Assembly (NCBI GenBank): GCA_002937525.1
Contig: PTKA01000051.1
Span: forward strand, 1 to 7,917
Source of the DNA: Alphaproteobacteria bacterium MarineAlpha10_Bin3
GTDB lineage: Bacteria > Pseudomonadota > Alphaproteobacteria > UBA8366 > GCA-2717185
Direction of reading: 5' to 3'
DNA: 7,917 bases
The notes under the pieces were generated by a model. The model ran no database searches, was not told where the DNA came from, and saw only the letters and a list, made by a program, of their open reading frames with translations. A program made the position numbers and the translations under genes. Positions 1 to 7,856 of this stretch are shown in pieces. Every line of letters starts with the position of its first letter. Within the stretch, counting starts at the first letter, position 1.

Positions 1-338
1 TCGCCTCCGCCGACATCGCCGCCGGCAAAAAACTGGCCAAGAAATGCCTGGCCTGCCATACCTTCAAAAAGGGCGGTGCCAAAAAGGTCGGCCCTAATCT
101 CTGGAACGTCGTCGGCGGCGCACGCGCGGCCGTGGCCGGATTCAAATATTCCAAGGTGTTGAAGAGCATGGGCGGCACGTGGAGCATCGCCGATCTGAAT
201 GGGTTTCTTTTGAAACCGAAAGTTTTCGCCAAGGGCACCAAGATGAGCTTCGCCGGATTCAAGAAGACGCAGGATCGCGCCAACATCGTCCGGTTCATGG
301 CAGGAATGGCCGACTCGCCGATTTCCCTGCCAAAATAA
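1..338 (+). CDS. Class I cytochrome c (c2/CycM-like), C-terminal part, 5' truncated by window edge
   Basis: This open frame runs in from the left edge (first full codon at 3) and ends at TAA 336-338, leaving 111 residues without a start. The haem-binding CxxCH motif (CLACH) is at 45-59. It is followed by the VGPNLW segment usual after the haem site in class I cytochromes, the GGTWS segment, and KMSF, whose Met (codon 243-245) is the likely sixth haem iron ligand. The order and spacing match the cytochrome c2 / CycM group of alphaproteobacteria. The C-terminal tail ending SPISLPK is typical of those proteins as I recall them. The role would be single-electron transfer on the periplasmic side, for example between the bc1 complex and an oxidase; that role is family knowledge. 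The N-terminus (signal peptide or membrane anchor, possibly a second haem domain) is outside the window, so soluble versus anchored cannot be decided. hisN follows after 17 nt. Confidence 0.9.
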   Translation, partial: ASADIAAGKKLAKKCLACHTFKKGGAKKVGPNLWNVVGGARAAVAGFKYSKVLKSMGGTWSIADLNGFLLKPKVFAKGTKMSFAGFKKTQDRANIVRFMAGMADSPISLPK

Positions 339-355
339 CCCGCCGAACCGGCGCC

Positions 356-1135
356 ATGATAAAGCCCGTTTCGGAATATATTCAAATTGCGGAGCGGATG
401 GCGGATGCGGCGAGACCGATCGTCCGCCGCTATTTCCGCGCGCCTATGTCCATCGCGTCGAAAGCCGATTCCAGCCCGGTGACGCGGGCCGACCGCGAAG
501 TCGAAGCCGCCTTGCGTGACATTCTGCGCCAAACCTGCCCGGATCACGCGGTGATTGGCGAGGAAATGGGCGGAGCGACGGATTCGAACGGCCCATTATG
601 GATTCTCGACCCTATCGACGGCACCTCGGCCTTCGCCGCCGGCGTGACCATGTTCGGTGTCCTGATCGCGCTGGCGATCGACGGAAAGTTCGTTCTGGGA
701 ATCATCGATCAGCCAATCAATGACGAACGCTGGCGGGCGGCGGCGGGAAGCGCCACTTTGTTCAACGGGTCGCCGGCCCGGGTCAGCGGTTGCGCGCGGC
801 TTGGCGATGCCCGGCTGTATACGACGGCGCCGGAATATTTCGGCGACGCGATCGGCGCCTTTAACCGGGTGCGCGACCGGGCGCGCTTCACGCGCTACGG
901 CGCGGAGTGCTACGCGGTTGGCTTGCTGGCGTCCGGTCACGTCGATTTGATCGTCGAGGCGGGGCTTAAATTGTGGGATTTCGCGGCCCTGGTTCCGGTG
1001 GTCGAGAATGCCGGCGGGATCATCACGGATTGGCGCGGCGCGGCGCTTACCACGGCGTCGGATGGGAAATTCGTGGCCGCCAGCAGCGCCGCCCTGCATG
1101 AAGCAACCCTTGAATTGCTGACCAAACCGCGCTGA
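356..1135 (+). CDS. hisN: Histidinol-phosphatase, inositol monophosphatase family
   Basis: The product (259 aa) belongs to the Mg2+-dependent inositol monophosphatase fold. The metal-site motifs are GEE at residues 68-70, DPIDGT at 85-90 (Asp85 and Asp88 as ligands) and the C-terminal WD at 207-208 followed by AALVPVVENAGG. The variant sequences, such as TTAPEYF near 156-162 and ECYAVGLLASGHVDLIVEAGLK at roughly 184-205, fit the HisN branch, which removes phosphate from L-histidinol phosphate in histidine synthesis, better than SuhB/IMPase or CysQ. ATG 356 is chosen because it places the N-terminal helix where the family has it. The frame is open upstream to 179, but that would overlap the cytochrome gene. 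No clear Shine-Dalgarno precedes 356; a GGAG at 391-394 sits too close to the in-frame ATG 398 to prefer that start. No other his gene is in view. Activity on another sugar or inositol phosphate remains possible. Confidence 0.87.
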   Translation: MIKPVSEYIQIAERMADAARPIVRRYFRAPMSIASKADSSPVTRADREVEAALRDILRQTCPDHAVIGEEMGGATDSNGPLWILDPIDGTSAFAAGVTMFGVLIALAIDGKFVLGIIDQPINDERWRAAAGSATLFNGSPARVSGCARLGDARLYTTAPEYFGDAIGAFNRVRDRARFTRYGAECYAVGLLASGHVDLIVEAGLKLWDFAALVPVVENAGGIITDWRGAALTTASDGKFVAASSAALHEATLELLTKPR

Positions 1136-1221
1136 GCCACTCTGGAATTTTCCGCCGGGAATGACCAGATACCACCTTGCATTTCCGCTATGCTGTCCCG
1201 CGATCCGCCAAGGAGCCAGAT
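1136..1221 (+). other. Intergenic leader between hisN and yejA
   Basis: This 86-nt gap is the largest inside the gene block and the natural place for a promoter of the yej group. I find no convincing -35/-10 pair. The TATGCT hexamer at 1189-1194 resembles a -10 box, but no acceptable -35 hexamer lies 16-18 nt upstream. A small inverted repeat (TTCC at 1150-1153, GGAA at 1158-1161) is too short to call an operator or terminator, and no T-run follows it. Read-through from hisN is equally possible. Confidence 0.5.
1210..1215 (+). promoter_or_regulatory. Shine-Dalgarno of yejA, fixes the GTG start
   Basis: AAGGAG lies 6 nt before GTG 1222-1224, the best ribosome-binding site in the window. It decides the start. 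The frame extends further up to a TTG at 1177, but that would add 15 residues in front of a good signal peptide and has no such site. The ATG at 1220, which overlaps the GTG, runs straight into TGA in its own frame. Confidence 0.85.
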
Positions 1222-3054
1222 GTGATCCGCTGTACCGCTCTCGTCCTCGCCGTTGCATTGTCCGCCGCCATCCCGGCGGCGGCACAGACCGCCACCAGCC
1301 ACGGGATCGCCATGCATGGCGATCTGAAATACCCGGCCGGCTTCCGTAATTTCGACTATGTCAATCCCGATGCGCCAAAAGGCGGCGAGGTCCGGCGTTC
1401 GGCCCGGGGCGGTTTCGACACCTTCAACCCCTATGTCATCAAGGGCCGTTCGGCCGCCGGGGTCGGGTTTTTGTACCAGACTTTGATGGTGTCCTCCGCC
1501 GACGAGCCGTTTTCGCAATATGGGCTGCTGACGCAAAGCGTTGAGATGCCGGCCGACCGGTCCTGGGTGGCGTTTACCCTGCGCGACGACGCAAGATGGC
1601 ATGACGGCAAACCGGTCACCGTCGAGGATGTCATCTGGTCGTTCAATATCCTCAAGAGCAAGGGACGGCCGTATTTTCGCTACTACTACGCCGATGTCGA
1701 AGCCCCGGTGCGCATTGGCGAGCGGAAAGTCAAATTCACCTTCACCGGCGGCGTCAATCGCGAATTGCCGTTGATCGTCGGACAGATACCGATCCTGCCG
1801 AAGCATTACTGGGAAGGCCGGGATTTCGAGGCGACGACATTGGAACCGCCGCTCGGCAGCGGTCCCTACAAAATCGCCAAATTCGAAGCCAACCGCTTCG
1901 TCACCTATGAACGGGTGAAGGATTACTGGGGCGCCAATCACCCGACCCAGAAAGGCTTTTGGAATTTCGACCGCGTCCGCTTCGATTATTACCGCGACGC
2001 CACGGTCATCATCGAAGCGTTCAAGTCAGGCGCGTTCGATTACCGGCCGGAAAACTCCTCCAAGGCCTGGGCCACGGCATACGACGTGCCCGCATTGCGC
2101 GACGGGACGCTGGTGAAGCGCACCATCGAACATAACCGCCCCGCCGGCATGCAGGGATTCGTGATGAACCAGCGCCGGTTCAAGTTCTCCGACCCCCGGG
2201 TGCGCCGCGCGCTGGCCTATGTATTCGATTTCGAGTGGTCGAACAAAGCGCTGTTCTATGGACAATATGTCCGCACGCGCAGCTATTTCGACAACTCGGA
2301 ACTGGCGGCGCGCGACATCCCCGAAGGCGAGGTGTTGAAGATACTGGAAAAATACCGCGGCCAGATCCCCGATGCGGTGTTCACCACCGCCTATGCGCCG
2401 CCGGCAACCGACGGATCGGGAAACATCCGCAAGGGCCTGCGCGCCGCTCTCAAATTGATGCGCGAGGCGGGCTGGCAAATCGATCCCAAAACCAAGAAAC
2501 TGACTTATGTGGCGACCGGCGAGGTCATGACCTTCGAATTTCTTCTGGTCAGCCCGCTATTCGAACGCATCGCCCTGCCCTATACGCGCAATTTGAAGCG
2601 CCTGGGCATCGACGCCCGGGTGCGCACGGTGGATTCGTCGCAGTACAAGGAACGCGTCGACAAATACGATTTCGATATCGTTGTCAGCGGCTGGGGGCAG
2701 TCGAATTCTCCGGGCAATGAACAACGCAGCTATTGGGGTTCGGCGGCGGCCGACCGCAAGGGCGCACGCAACCTCGCCGGTTTGAAGAATCCGGTGGTGG
2801 ACGCCCTGATCGAAAACCTCATCGCCGCCCCGGACCGGGCCAGCCTTGTCGCCCGCACAAGGGCGCTCGACGCCGTACTGCAATGGCAGCATCTGGTGAT
2901 TCCGAACTGGCATATTCCCTATGACCGGATCGTCTACTGGAACCGGTTCGGGCGGCCGAAGGTAACGCCCGACGAGGGCAATCAGTTCTTCGCCTGGTGG
3001 ATCGATGCGCAAAAGGACGCCAAGCTGACCAACCTCCGACGCACCAAAAAATAG
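1222..3054 (+). CDS. yejA: Periplasmic peptide-binding protein of a YejABEF-type ABC importer
   Basis: This family 5 extracellular solute-binding protein has 610 aa from the GTG start, close to the roughly 600 aa of YejA. Residues 1-21 form a signal peptide: Ile-Arg, a hydrophobic core, then an AAA cleavage box before Gln22. A cysteine at residue 4 lies in the n-region and is not a lipobox. The mature protein begins with HGIAMHGDLKYP and a GGEV strand typical of this branch. The family signature is at about 115-141 (RDDARWHDGKPVTVEDV), PLGSGPYKI at about 210-218 and YERVKDYWG at about 229-237. It would bind peptides in the periplasm and hand them to YejB/YejE. In enterobacteria the family takes up microcin C; in rhizobia and Brucella it is tied to host antimicrobial peptides. 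The order binding protein, permease, permease, double ATPase is exactly that of yejABEF. The actual ligand here is unknown; murein peptides or other oligopeptides are alternatives. Confidence 0.92.
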   Translation: MIRCTALVLAVALSAAIPAAAQTATSHGIAMHGDLKYPAGFRNFDYVNPDAPKGGEVRRSARGGFDTFNPYVIKGRSAAGVGFLYQTLMVSSADEPFSQYGLLTQSVEMPADRSWVAFTLRDDARWHDGKPVTVEDVIWSFNILKSKGRPYFRYYYADVEAPVRIGERKVKFTFTGGVNRELPLIVGQIPILPKHYWEGRDFEATTLEPPLGSGPYKIAKFEANRFVTYERVKDYWGANHPTQKGFWNFDRVRFDYYRDATVIIEAFKSGAFDYRPENSSKAWATAYDVPALRDGTLVKRTIEHNRPAGMQGFVMNQRRFKFSDPRVRRALAYVFDFEWSNKALFYGQYVRTRSYFDNSELAARDIPEGEVLKILEKYRGQIPDAVFTTAYAPPATDGSGNIRKGLRAALKLMREAGWQIDPKTKKLTYVATGEVMTFEFLLVSPLFERIALPYTRNLKRLGIDARVRTVDSSQYKERVDKYDFDIVVSGWGQSNSPGNEQRSYWGSAAADRKGARNLAGLKNPVVDALIENLIAAPDRASLVARTRALDAVLQWQHLVIPNWHIPYDRIVYWNRFGRPKVTPDEGNQFFAWWIDAQKDAKLTNLRRTKK

Positions 3055-3069
3055 CCCGGTACCCCGTCC

Positions 3070-4173
3070 ATGCTCCCCTACATCATTCGCCGCGTTCTGC
3101 TGATCGTGCCGACATTGTTCTTCATCATGTCGATCAATTTCGCCATCGTTCAGTTTGCGCCCGGAGGGCCGGTCGAACAGATGTTGGCGGAAATCGAAGG
3201 CACGGCAATCAACGCCACGGCGCGGATTGGCGGTCAGGGCGGGTCGGAGGTCGGCGCCGGACAGCGCCCCGCATCCGACGGCACCGGCAACCGTTACCGG
3301 GGCTCCCAGGGCCTGGACCCCGCCTTCATCGCCGAAATCGAAAAGCAGTTCGGTTTCGATAAGCCGCCGCTCGAACGATTCGTGCTGATGCTCGGCAATT
3401 ACGCCCGGTTCGATTTCGGCGACAGCTTTTTCCGCGACCAAAGCGTGTTCGATCTGGTGCTGGAAAAAATGCCGGTGTCGATATCGCTTGGCCTGTGGAC
3501 GACCCTGCTGGTCTATCTGATCTCGATCCCGCTCGGGATTGCCAAGGCGGTTCGCGACGGCACCCGCTTCGACGTATGGACCAGCACCGTGGTGATCTTC
3601 GGCAATGCCGTGCCGGCCTTTCTGTTCGCCATTCTGCTGATCGTTCTGTTCGCCGGCGGGCAGTACATGGACTGGTTTCCGTTGCGCGGCCTGGTTTCCG
3701 ACGATTGGTCGGATCTGAGCTGGCCGGCGCGGATCGCAGATTACTTCTGGCACCTGGCGCTGCCCTTGACCGCGATGCTGATCGGTTCGTTCGCCACCTT
3801 GACCTTGTTGACCAAGAACTCGTTCCTGGAGGAAATCAACAAACAGTTCGTCGTCACCGCCCGGGCCAAGGGGTTGACCCAACGCCGGGTGCTGTACGGA
3901 CATGTTTTCCGCAACGCCATGCTGATCGTTATCGCCGGCTTTCCGTCCGCGTTCATCAGCATTCTGTTCACCAGCACCTTGCTGATCGAGATCATATTTT
4001 CACTGGACGGTCTTGGCCTGCTGGGTTTCGAGGCGGTCATCAACCGCGACTATCCGATCATGTTCGGGACGCTGTATTTCTTCACCCTGCTGGGCCTGGG
4101 GATGGGCATTGTCAGCGATGTGATCTACATGCTGATCGACCCGAGAATCGATTTCGAGAGCCGCCAGTCGTGA
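3070..4173 (+). CDS. yejB: Inner-membrane permease of the YejABEF-type peptide importer
   Basis: The 367-aa permease (YejB of E. coli is about the same size) has the binding-protein-dependent transport (BPD_transp_1) fold. A first membrane helix lies at about residues 8-28. A long periplasmic segment follows (about 31-130), containing a Gly-rich stretch at about 53-82, and then the core helices, with clear hydrophobic runs near 137-158, 172-196, 229-248, 284-309 and 333-355. The cytoplasmic EAA loop that docks onto the ATPase is at about 254-269 ([16 protein letters not shown]), and the DPRID tail is usual for this class. The early segment with PGGPVEQM and ATAR is characteristic of YejB rather than DppB/OppB. 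ATG 3070 follows the yejA stop by 15 nt with no obvious Shine-Dalgarno, so translation may depend on coupling. It pairs with YejE to form the channel. Confidence 0.93.
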   Translation: MLPYIIRRVLLIVPTLFFIMSINFAIVQFAPGGPVEQMLAEIEGTAINATARIGGQGGSEVGAGQRPASDGTGNRYRGSQGLDPAFIAEIEKQFGFDKPPLERFVLMLGNYARFDFGDSFFRDQSVFDLVLEKMPVSISLGLWTTLLVYLISIPLGIAKAVRDGTRFDVWTSTVVIFGNAVPAFLFAILLIVLFAGGQYMDWFPLRGLVSDDWSDLSWPARIADYFWHLALPLTAMLIGSFATLTLLTKNSFLEEINKQFVVTARAKGLTQRRVLYGHVFRNAMLIVIAGFPSAFISILFTSTLLIEIIFSLDGLGLLGFEAVINRDYPIMFGTLYFFTLLGLGMGIVSDVIYMLIDPRIDFESRQS

Positions 4174-5240
4174 CCGATGCCGCAAAACATCCCTCGCGGG
4201 ACCGGTTTTTCGGCCTGCCGGTCCGGCCGCTGACCCGGCGGCGGCTGGATAATTTCACCGCCAACCGGCGCGGGTTCTGGTCGCTGTGGATATTCCTGGC
4301 GCTATTCGGCACCTCCTTGTTCGCGGAATTGATCGCCAATGACCGGCCGATCCTGATCCGCTATGACGGCGCGATTTATGCGCCCTTCCTGAAGGTCTAT
4401 GCGGAGACCGAATTCGGTGGTGAATTCCCCACCGAGGCGGATTACACCGATCCGTTCGTGGTCAGGCTGATCGAAGAAAAAGGCTGGATCTGGTGGCCGC
4501 CGATCCGGTTCCGGTACGACACCAACATCACCGATCTGGACGCGCCCGCGCCGTCGCCGCCAACCACCCGGAACTGGCTTGGCACCGACGATCAATCGCG
4601 CGACGTGGTCGCCCGGGTGATATACGGTTTCCGCATATCGGTTGCGTTCGGGCTGATCCTGACATTATTCAGTTCCATCGTCGGGATCGCGGTAGGGGCC
4701 GTGCAGGGTTATTTCGGCGGGCTGATCGATTTGATAGGCCAACGGTTGATCGAAGTCTGGGGCGGGATGCCGGTGCTGTTCATCCTTATCATTCTGGCCA
4801 GCATCGTGCCGCCGACCTTCTGGCTGCTGCTCGGATTGCTGTTGCTGTTCAGCTGGACCGCGCTGGTCGGCGTGGTGCGGGCCGAAGTGTTGCGGGGGCG
4901 CAATTTCGAATATGTCAAGGCGGCGCGCGCGCTTGGCGTACCGAACGCGACCATCATGTTCCGCCATGTGCTGCCCAACGCCATGGTTGCGACCCTGACC
5001 TTTCTGCCGTTTATTACCTCGGGGGCGCTGATCACCTTGACCTCGCTCGATTTTCTGGGTTTCGGTCTGCCGGCCGGCTCGCCGTCGCTTGGCGAATTGC
5101 TGAAACAGGGCAAGGATAATTTGCAGGCGCCGTGGCTCGGCATCACCGGGTTCGTCGTCATCAGTGTCATGCTCACCTTGCTGGTGTTCGTCGGCGAAGC
5201 GGTGCGCGACGCTTTCGACCCCCGCAAGACGCAGCGTTAA
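4170..5240 (+). CDS. yejE: Second inner-membrane permease of the YejABEF-type peptide importer
   Basis: The product has 356 aa from GTG 4170, which overlaps the yejB stop by 4 nt (GTGA), a standard arrangement for translational coupling. A weak site (CGAGAG, 4155-4160) lies 9 nt upstream, and the next in-frame ATG is far inside the protein, so the GTG is the only sensible start. The N-terminus has the [14 protein letters not shown] membrane segment (about 34-54), then [10 protein letters not shown] and RYDG, all recognisably YejE. A periplasmic region (about 58-135) with WWPPIRF precedes [12 protein letters not shown] (135-146), the usual entry to the DppC/OppC-type core. The EAA loop is at about 247-256 ([10 protein letters not shown]). 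The C-terminus carries [15 protein letters not shown] and VRDAFDPRK. It forms the membrane channel with YejB. Length and motif order match the family, with no gap or frameshift. Confidence 0.95.
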   Translation: MTDAAKHPSRDRFFGLPVRPLTRRRLDNFTANRRGFWSLWIFLALFGTSLFAELIANDRPILIRYDGAIYAPFLKVYAETEFGGEFPTEADYTDPFVVRLIEEKGWIWWPPIRFRYDTNITDLDAPAPSPPTTRNWLGTDDQSRDVVARVIYGFRISVAFGLILTLFSSIVGIAVGAVQGYFGGLIDLIGQRLIEVWGGMPVLFILIILASIVPPTFWLLLGLLLLFSWTALVGVVRAEVLRGRNFEYVKAARALGVPNATIMFRHVLPNAMVATLTFLPFITSGALITLTSLDFLGFGLPAGSPSLGELLKQGKDNLQAPWLGITGFVVISVMLTLLVFVGEAVRDAFDPRKTQR

Positions 5241-5252
5241 GCAGGAAAGGCG

Positions 5253-6896
5253 ATGACGGACGAAACCCTTCTCTCTATCGACGATCTTTGCGTCACCTTC
5301 GACGTTCCCGATGGCACGGTGGACGCGGTGCGCCATATTTCCTTCACCATCGGCAAGGGCGAGACCGTGGCGCTGGTCGGCGAATCCGGGTCCGGAAAAT
5401 CGGTCACCGCGCTGTCAATTTTGCAGTTGCTGCCCTATCCGCTGGCCCGGCATCCGGCCGGGTCGATCCGCTTTCAGGGACGCGAGATGGTCGGCGCCGG
5501 GGAAACCGCCATGCAGGCAATGCGCGGCGACCGGATTTCGATGATTTTCCAGGAACCGATGACGTCGCTCAACCCGCTGCATACGATCGAGAATCAGATT
5601 TCCGAGACCCTTATCCTGCACAAGGGAATGGACGCGCGGGCGGCGCGCGGGCGGGTTCTGGAACTGCTCGATCTGGTCGGGGTGAGCAACGCCGAACAGC
5701 GCCTGACGGCCTATCCGCATGAGTTGTCCGGCGGGCAGCGCCAGCGCGTGATGATCGCCATGGCGCTGGCCAATGAACCCGACCTGCTGATCGCCGACGA
5801 GCCGACGACAGCGCTGGACGTGACCATCCAGGCGCAAATCCTGAAATTGCTGAAAGACCTGCAACGCGAATTCGGGATGGCGATGCTGTTCATCACCCAT
5901 GACCTTGGCATCGTGCGCAAGATTGCCGACCGGGTCTTCGTGATGTGCGAGGGCGAGATTGTCGAGGCGGGCGAGGCGGCGAAAATTTTTGCCGCGCCCG
6001 AACATGAATACACCAAACATCTGCTCGCCGCCGAACCGAAGGGCACGAAATCGGTGCCCGAAGCGGGCGCGCCAATCGTTATCGAAGGCGATAACGTGAA
6101 AGTCTGGTTTCCGATCAAGAAGGGGCTGTTGCGCCGGACCGTCGATCATGTCCGTGCCGTCGATGGCATCACAATCTCGGTTCGCGCCGGCCAGACGGTG
6201 GGGGTCGTCGGGGAATCCGGCTCCGGTAAGACCACGCTCGGCATGGCGTTGCTCCGGCTGGAACGCTCGACCGGCGATATTCGATTTAACGGCCAAAATA
6301 TCCAGAACCTTTCAACCAACCAGTTGCGGCCCTTGCGGCGCGAAATGCAGGTCGTGTTTCAGGATCCGTTCGGGTCGCTGTCACCGCGCATGTCGGTCGG
6401 CGAAATCATCGCCGAGGGATTGCGGATACACGGGCTGGACCTGGATGCGGCGGGACGCGAGGCGCGCGTCGTCGAAGCGCTCGAAGACGTCGATCTGGAA
6501 CCCGAAAGCCGGTTTCGCTACCCGCATGAATTTTCCGGCGGGCAGCGCCAGCGCGTCGCCATCGCCCGCGCCATCGTCCTCAAACCGCGCTTCATCGTGC
6601 TGGACGAACCCACTTCGGCGCTGGATATGTCGGTGCAAGCGCAGATCGTCGATCTGCTGACCGGATTGCAGCGTAAATACGGCCTCGCTTATCTGTTCAT
6701 CAGTCACGACCTGAAGGTGGTGCGCGCGCTCGCCGATCAGGTCATCGTGATGAAGGATGGGCGCGTCGTCGAACAGGGGCCGGCCGACGCGATCTTCGAC
6801 AACCCGCGCGAAGCCTATACGAAGGCTTTGATGGCCGCCGCCTTCGACCTTGAATTCGACGAAAGTGCCGTGGCCCAGGGCATTGTCGGAGTGTAA
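5253..6896 (+). CDS. yejF: Double-cassette ATPase of the YejABEF-type peptide importer
   Basis: The 547-aa protein joins two ABC ATPase domains in one chain, as in YejF (about 530 aa). Domain 1 has Walker A GESGSGKS (43-50), Q-loop Gln100, signature LSGGQ (158-162), Walker B LLIADE (178-183) and switch His216. Domain 2 has GESGSGKT (320-327), Q-loop Gln370, FSGGQ (427-431), FIVLDE (447-452) and His485. Both sites look catalytically complete. Segments after each switch region (about 249-262 and 517-530) are of the oligopeptide-transporter C-terminal type. It acts on the cytoplasmic face, hydrolysing ATP to drive YejBE. ATG 5253 has AGGA at 5243-5246, 6 nt upstream, and lies 12 nt after yejE. 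Glutathione-type GsiA or nickel transporters have similar double ATPases, but the neighbours favour YejF. Confidence 0.95.
   Translation: MTDETLLSIDDLCVTFDVPDGTVDAVRHISFTIGKGETVALVGESGSGKSVTALSILQLLPYPLARHPAGSIRFQGREMVGAGETAMQAMRGDRISMIFQEPMTSLNPLHTIENQISETLILHKGMDARAARGRVLELLDLVGVSNAEQRLTAYPHELSGGQRQRVMIAMALANEPDLLIADEPTTALDVTIQAQILKLLKDLQREFGMAMLFITHDLGIVRKIADRVFVMCEGEIVEAGEAAKIFAAPEHEYTKHLLAAEPKGTKSVPEAGAPIVIEGDNVKVWFPIKKGLLRRTVDHVRAVDGITISVRAGQTVGVVGESGSGKTTLGMALLRLERSTGDIRFNGQNIQNLSTNQLRPLRREMQVVFQDPFGSLSPRMSVGEIIAEGLRIHGLDLDAAGREARVVEALEDVDLEPESRFRYPHEFSGGQRQRVAIARAIVLKPRFIVLDEPTSALDMSVQAQIVDLLTGLQRKYGLAYLFISHDLKVVRALADQVIVMKDGRVVEQGPADAIFDNPREAYTKALMAAAFDLEFDESAVAQGIVGV
6888..6891 (+). 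promoter_or_regulatory. Shine-Dalgarno of the dehydrogenase gene, inside the end of yejF
   Basis: GGAG lies 9 nt before ATG 6901 and falls within the last codons of yejF. It supports ATG 6901 over the upstream in-frame ATG at 6850, which would overlap yejF by 47 nt. A ribosome finishing yejF would pass over this site, favouring coupled translation. Confidence 0.6.
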
Positions 6897-6900
6897 CTGT

Positions 6901-7830
6901 ATGAAAATCATCATCAAACCCGATCTGGACCGCGAAGATGTCTGGATCGAAGCGTTTGGCGCCGCGGCGCCGGAACTCGAATGCGTTGTCTGGGATGCGG
7001 CGGTCGATCCGGCGAGCATCGATTACGCGTTCGTGTGGAACCAAGGCGACGGCGCGTTGCGGCGGTTTACAAACCTCAAATGCATTTTTTCACTGGGTGC
7101 GGGCGTCGATCACCTGCTGCGCGACCCCGAGTTGCCCGCCGGCGTGCCAATCGTGCGGATGGTCGAACCGGAATTGACCCGCGGCATGAGCGAATATGTC
7201 GCGTTGCATGTCCTGCGGTTTCACCGTGAAGGACCGGTGCTGGACGAACAGCAGCGCGCCCGGATCTGGAACGAATTGCTGACGCCGACGGCGCCCGGCC
7301 GGCGGGTCGGGTTTCTGGGCTTCGGCGTGCTGGCGAAAGCCTGCGCGCGGGTGCTAAGCGGGTTCGATTTCGATCTGGCCTGCTGGTCGCGCAACCCCAA
7401 GGCGGTCGCCGGTATCGAGTCTTTTCACGGCCCCGAGGGCTTGGTGGCATTCCTCGCCCGCACCGAAATCCTGGTCTGTCTGCTGCCGCTGACCCCGCAG
7501 ACCACGGGCATATTGGACCAGGCGCTGTTCGCCGGCCTGCCGCGCGGCGCCTGGCTGATCAATGCCGGCCGGGGCGGCCATCAGGTCGAGGCGGATATAT
7601 TGGCGGCGCTGGAGTCGGGCCAGCTAGCCGGCGCGGCCCTAGATGTGTTCCAAAGCGAACCGTTGCCGGCGGACCATCCGTTCTGGCCACATCCAAAAAT
7701 CACCATTTCACCGCATATCGCCAGCGTCACCCAGCCGCGCTCCGCCGCGCGCGAAATCGTCGCCAATATACGCCGCCTCCAAGCCGGCGAGGCGCCGCAC
7801 AACATTGTCGATACCGCAGCAGGGTACTAG
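6901..7830 (+). CDS. ghrA: GhrA-type D-2-hydroxyacid dehydrogenase (glyoxylate/hydroxypyruvate reductase A family)
   Basis: The 309-aa cytoplasmic enzyme (E. coli GhrA is about 312) belongs to the NAD(P)-dependent D-2-hydroxyacid dehydrogenases. The catalytic triad is visible: Arg224 in NAGRGG, Glu253 in DVFQSEPLP and His272 in SPHIAS. Other family segments are SLGAGVDHLL (64-73), LPLTPQTTGILD (195-206) and a C-terminal GY like that of GhrA, so the protein is full length. The CWSRNPK segment (161-167) places arginine and lysine after the second Rossmann strand, which in this family favours NADPH. The dinucleotide loop is GFGVLA (140-145), with alanine in place of the third glycine. The expected reaction is reduction of glyoxylate or hydroxypyruvate to glycolate or glycerate, but the substrate could be another small 2-oxo acid. 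It begins 4 nt after yejF, so it is probably co-transcribed with the importer. The symbol is by family resemblance only. Confidence 0.85.
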   Translation: MKIIIKPDLDREDVWIEAFGAAAPELECVVWDAAVDPASIDYAFVWNQGDGALRRFTNLKCIFSLGAGVDHLLRDPELPAGVPIVRMVEPELTRGMSEYVALHVLRFHREGPVLDEQQRARIWNELLTPTAPGRRVGFLGFGVLAKACARVLSGFDFDLACWSRNPKAVAGIESFHGPEGLVAFLARTEILVCLLPLTPQTTGILDQALFAGLPRGAWLINAGRGGHQVEADILAALESGQLAGAALDVFQSEPLPADHPFWPHPKITISPHIASVTQPRSAAREIVANIRRLQAGEAPHNIVDTAAGY

Positions 7831-7856
7831 AGCATGTTCTGATCCGGTTGAATCGG
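7828..7856. repeat. Half of an intergenic palindromic repeat with a small stem-loop
   Basis: Starting at the TAG stop of the dehydrogenase gene is a sequence (AGAGCATGTTCTGATCC, then GGTTGAATCGG) that resembles the left arm and centre of dispersed palindromic repeats I recall between genes in Rhodospirillales and rhizobia. The centre folds into a 5-bp stem (CCGGT 7844-7848 with ATCGG 7852-7856, one G-T pair) around a TGA loop. The expected right arm, which would mirror 7831-7843, is absent, since the sequence continues CGAG and turns AT-rich. It lacks a T-run, so it is a doubtful terminator. The identification is from memory. Confidence 0.5.

Noticed and set aside
341..353. Perfect 5-bp inverted repeat (CGCCG, AAC loop, CGGCG) between the cytochrome gene and hisN as a terminator
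   Set aside because: The stem is very short and is followed by the hisN start rather than a T-run; such short GC palindromes are expected by chance here.
1177..1194. TTGCAT and TATGCT as a promoter for yejA
   Set aside because: The hexamers are only 6 nt apart, far short of the roughly 17 nt needed, and no alternative -35 box fits the TATGCT.
1177..1221. TTG at 1177 as the start of yejA
   Set aside because: It would place 15 polar residues, including charged ones, in front of the signal peptide, and it lacks a ribosome-binding site. GTG 1222 has AAGGAG at ideal spacing.
937..1941. A 334-residue minus-strand open frame across hisN and yejA
   Set aside because: Same reasoning: it mirrors the codon structure of the + strand genes, shows no family motifs, and spans a gene boundary.
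2557..3903. A 448-residue open frame on the minus strand across yejA and yejB
   Set aside because: It lies opposite two well-supported genes, its translation is Gly/Arg/Gln/His-rich without any recognisable domain, and such antisense frames are common in GC-rich coding DNA.
3495..4169. Upstream extension of the yejE frame to an ATG at 3495
   Set aside because: This would overlap yejB almost entirely, and the translated part is low-complexity. YejE family similarity begins only after GTG 4170.
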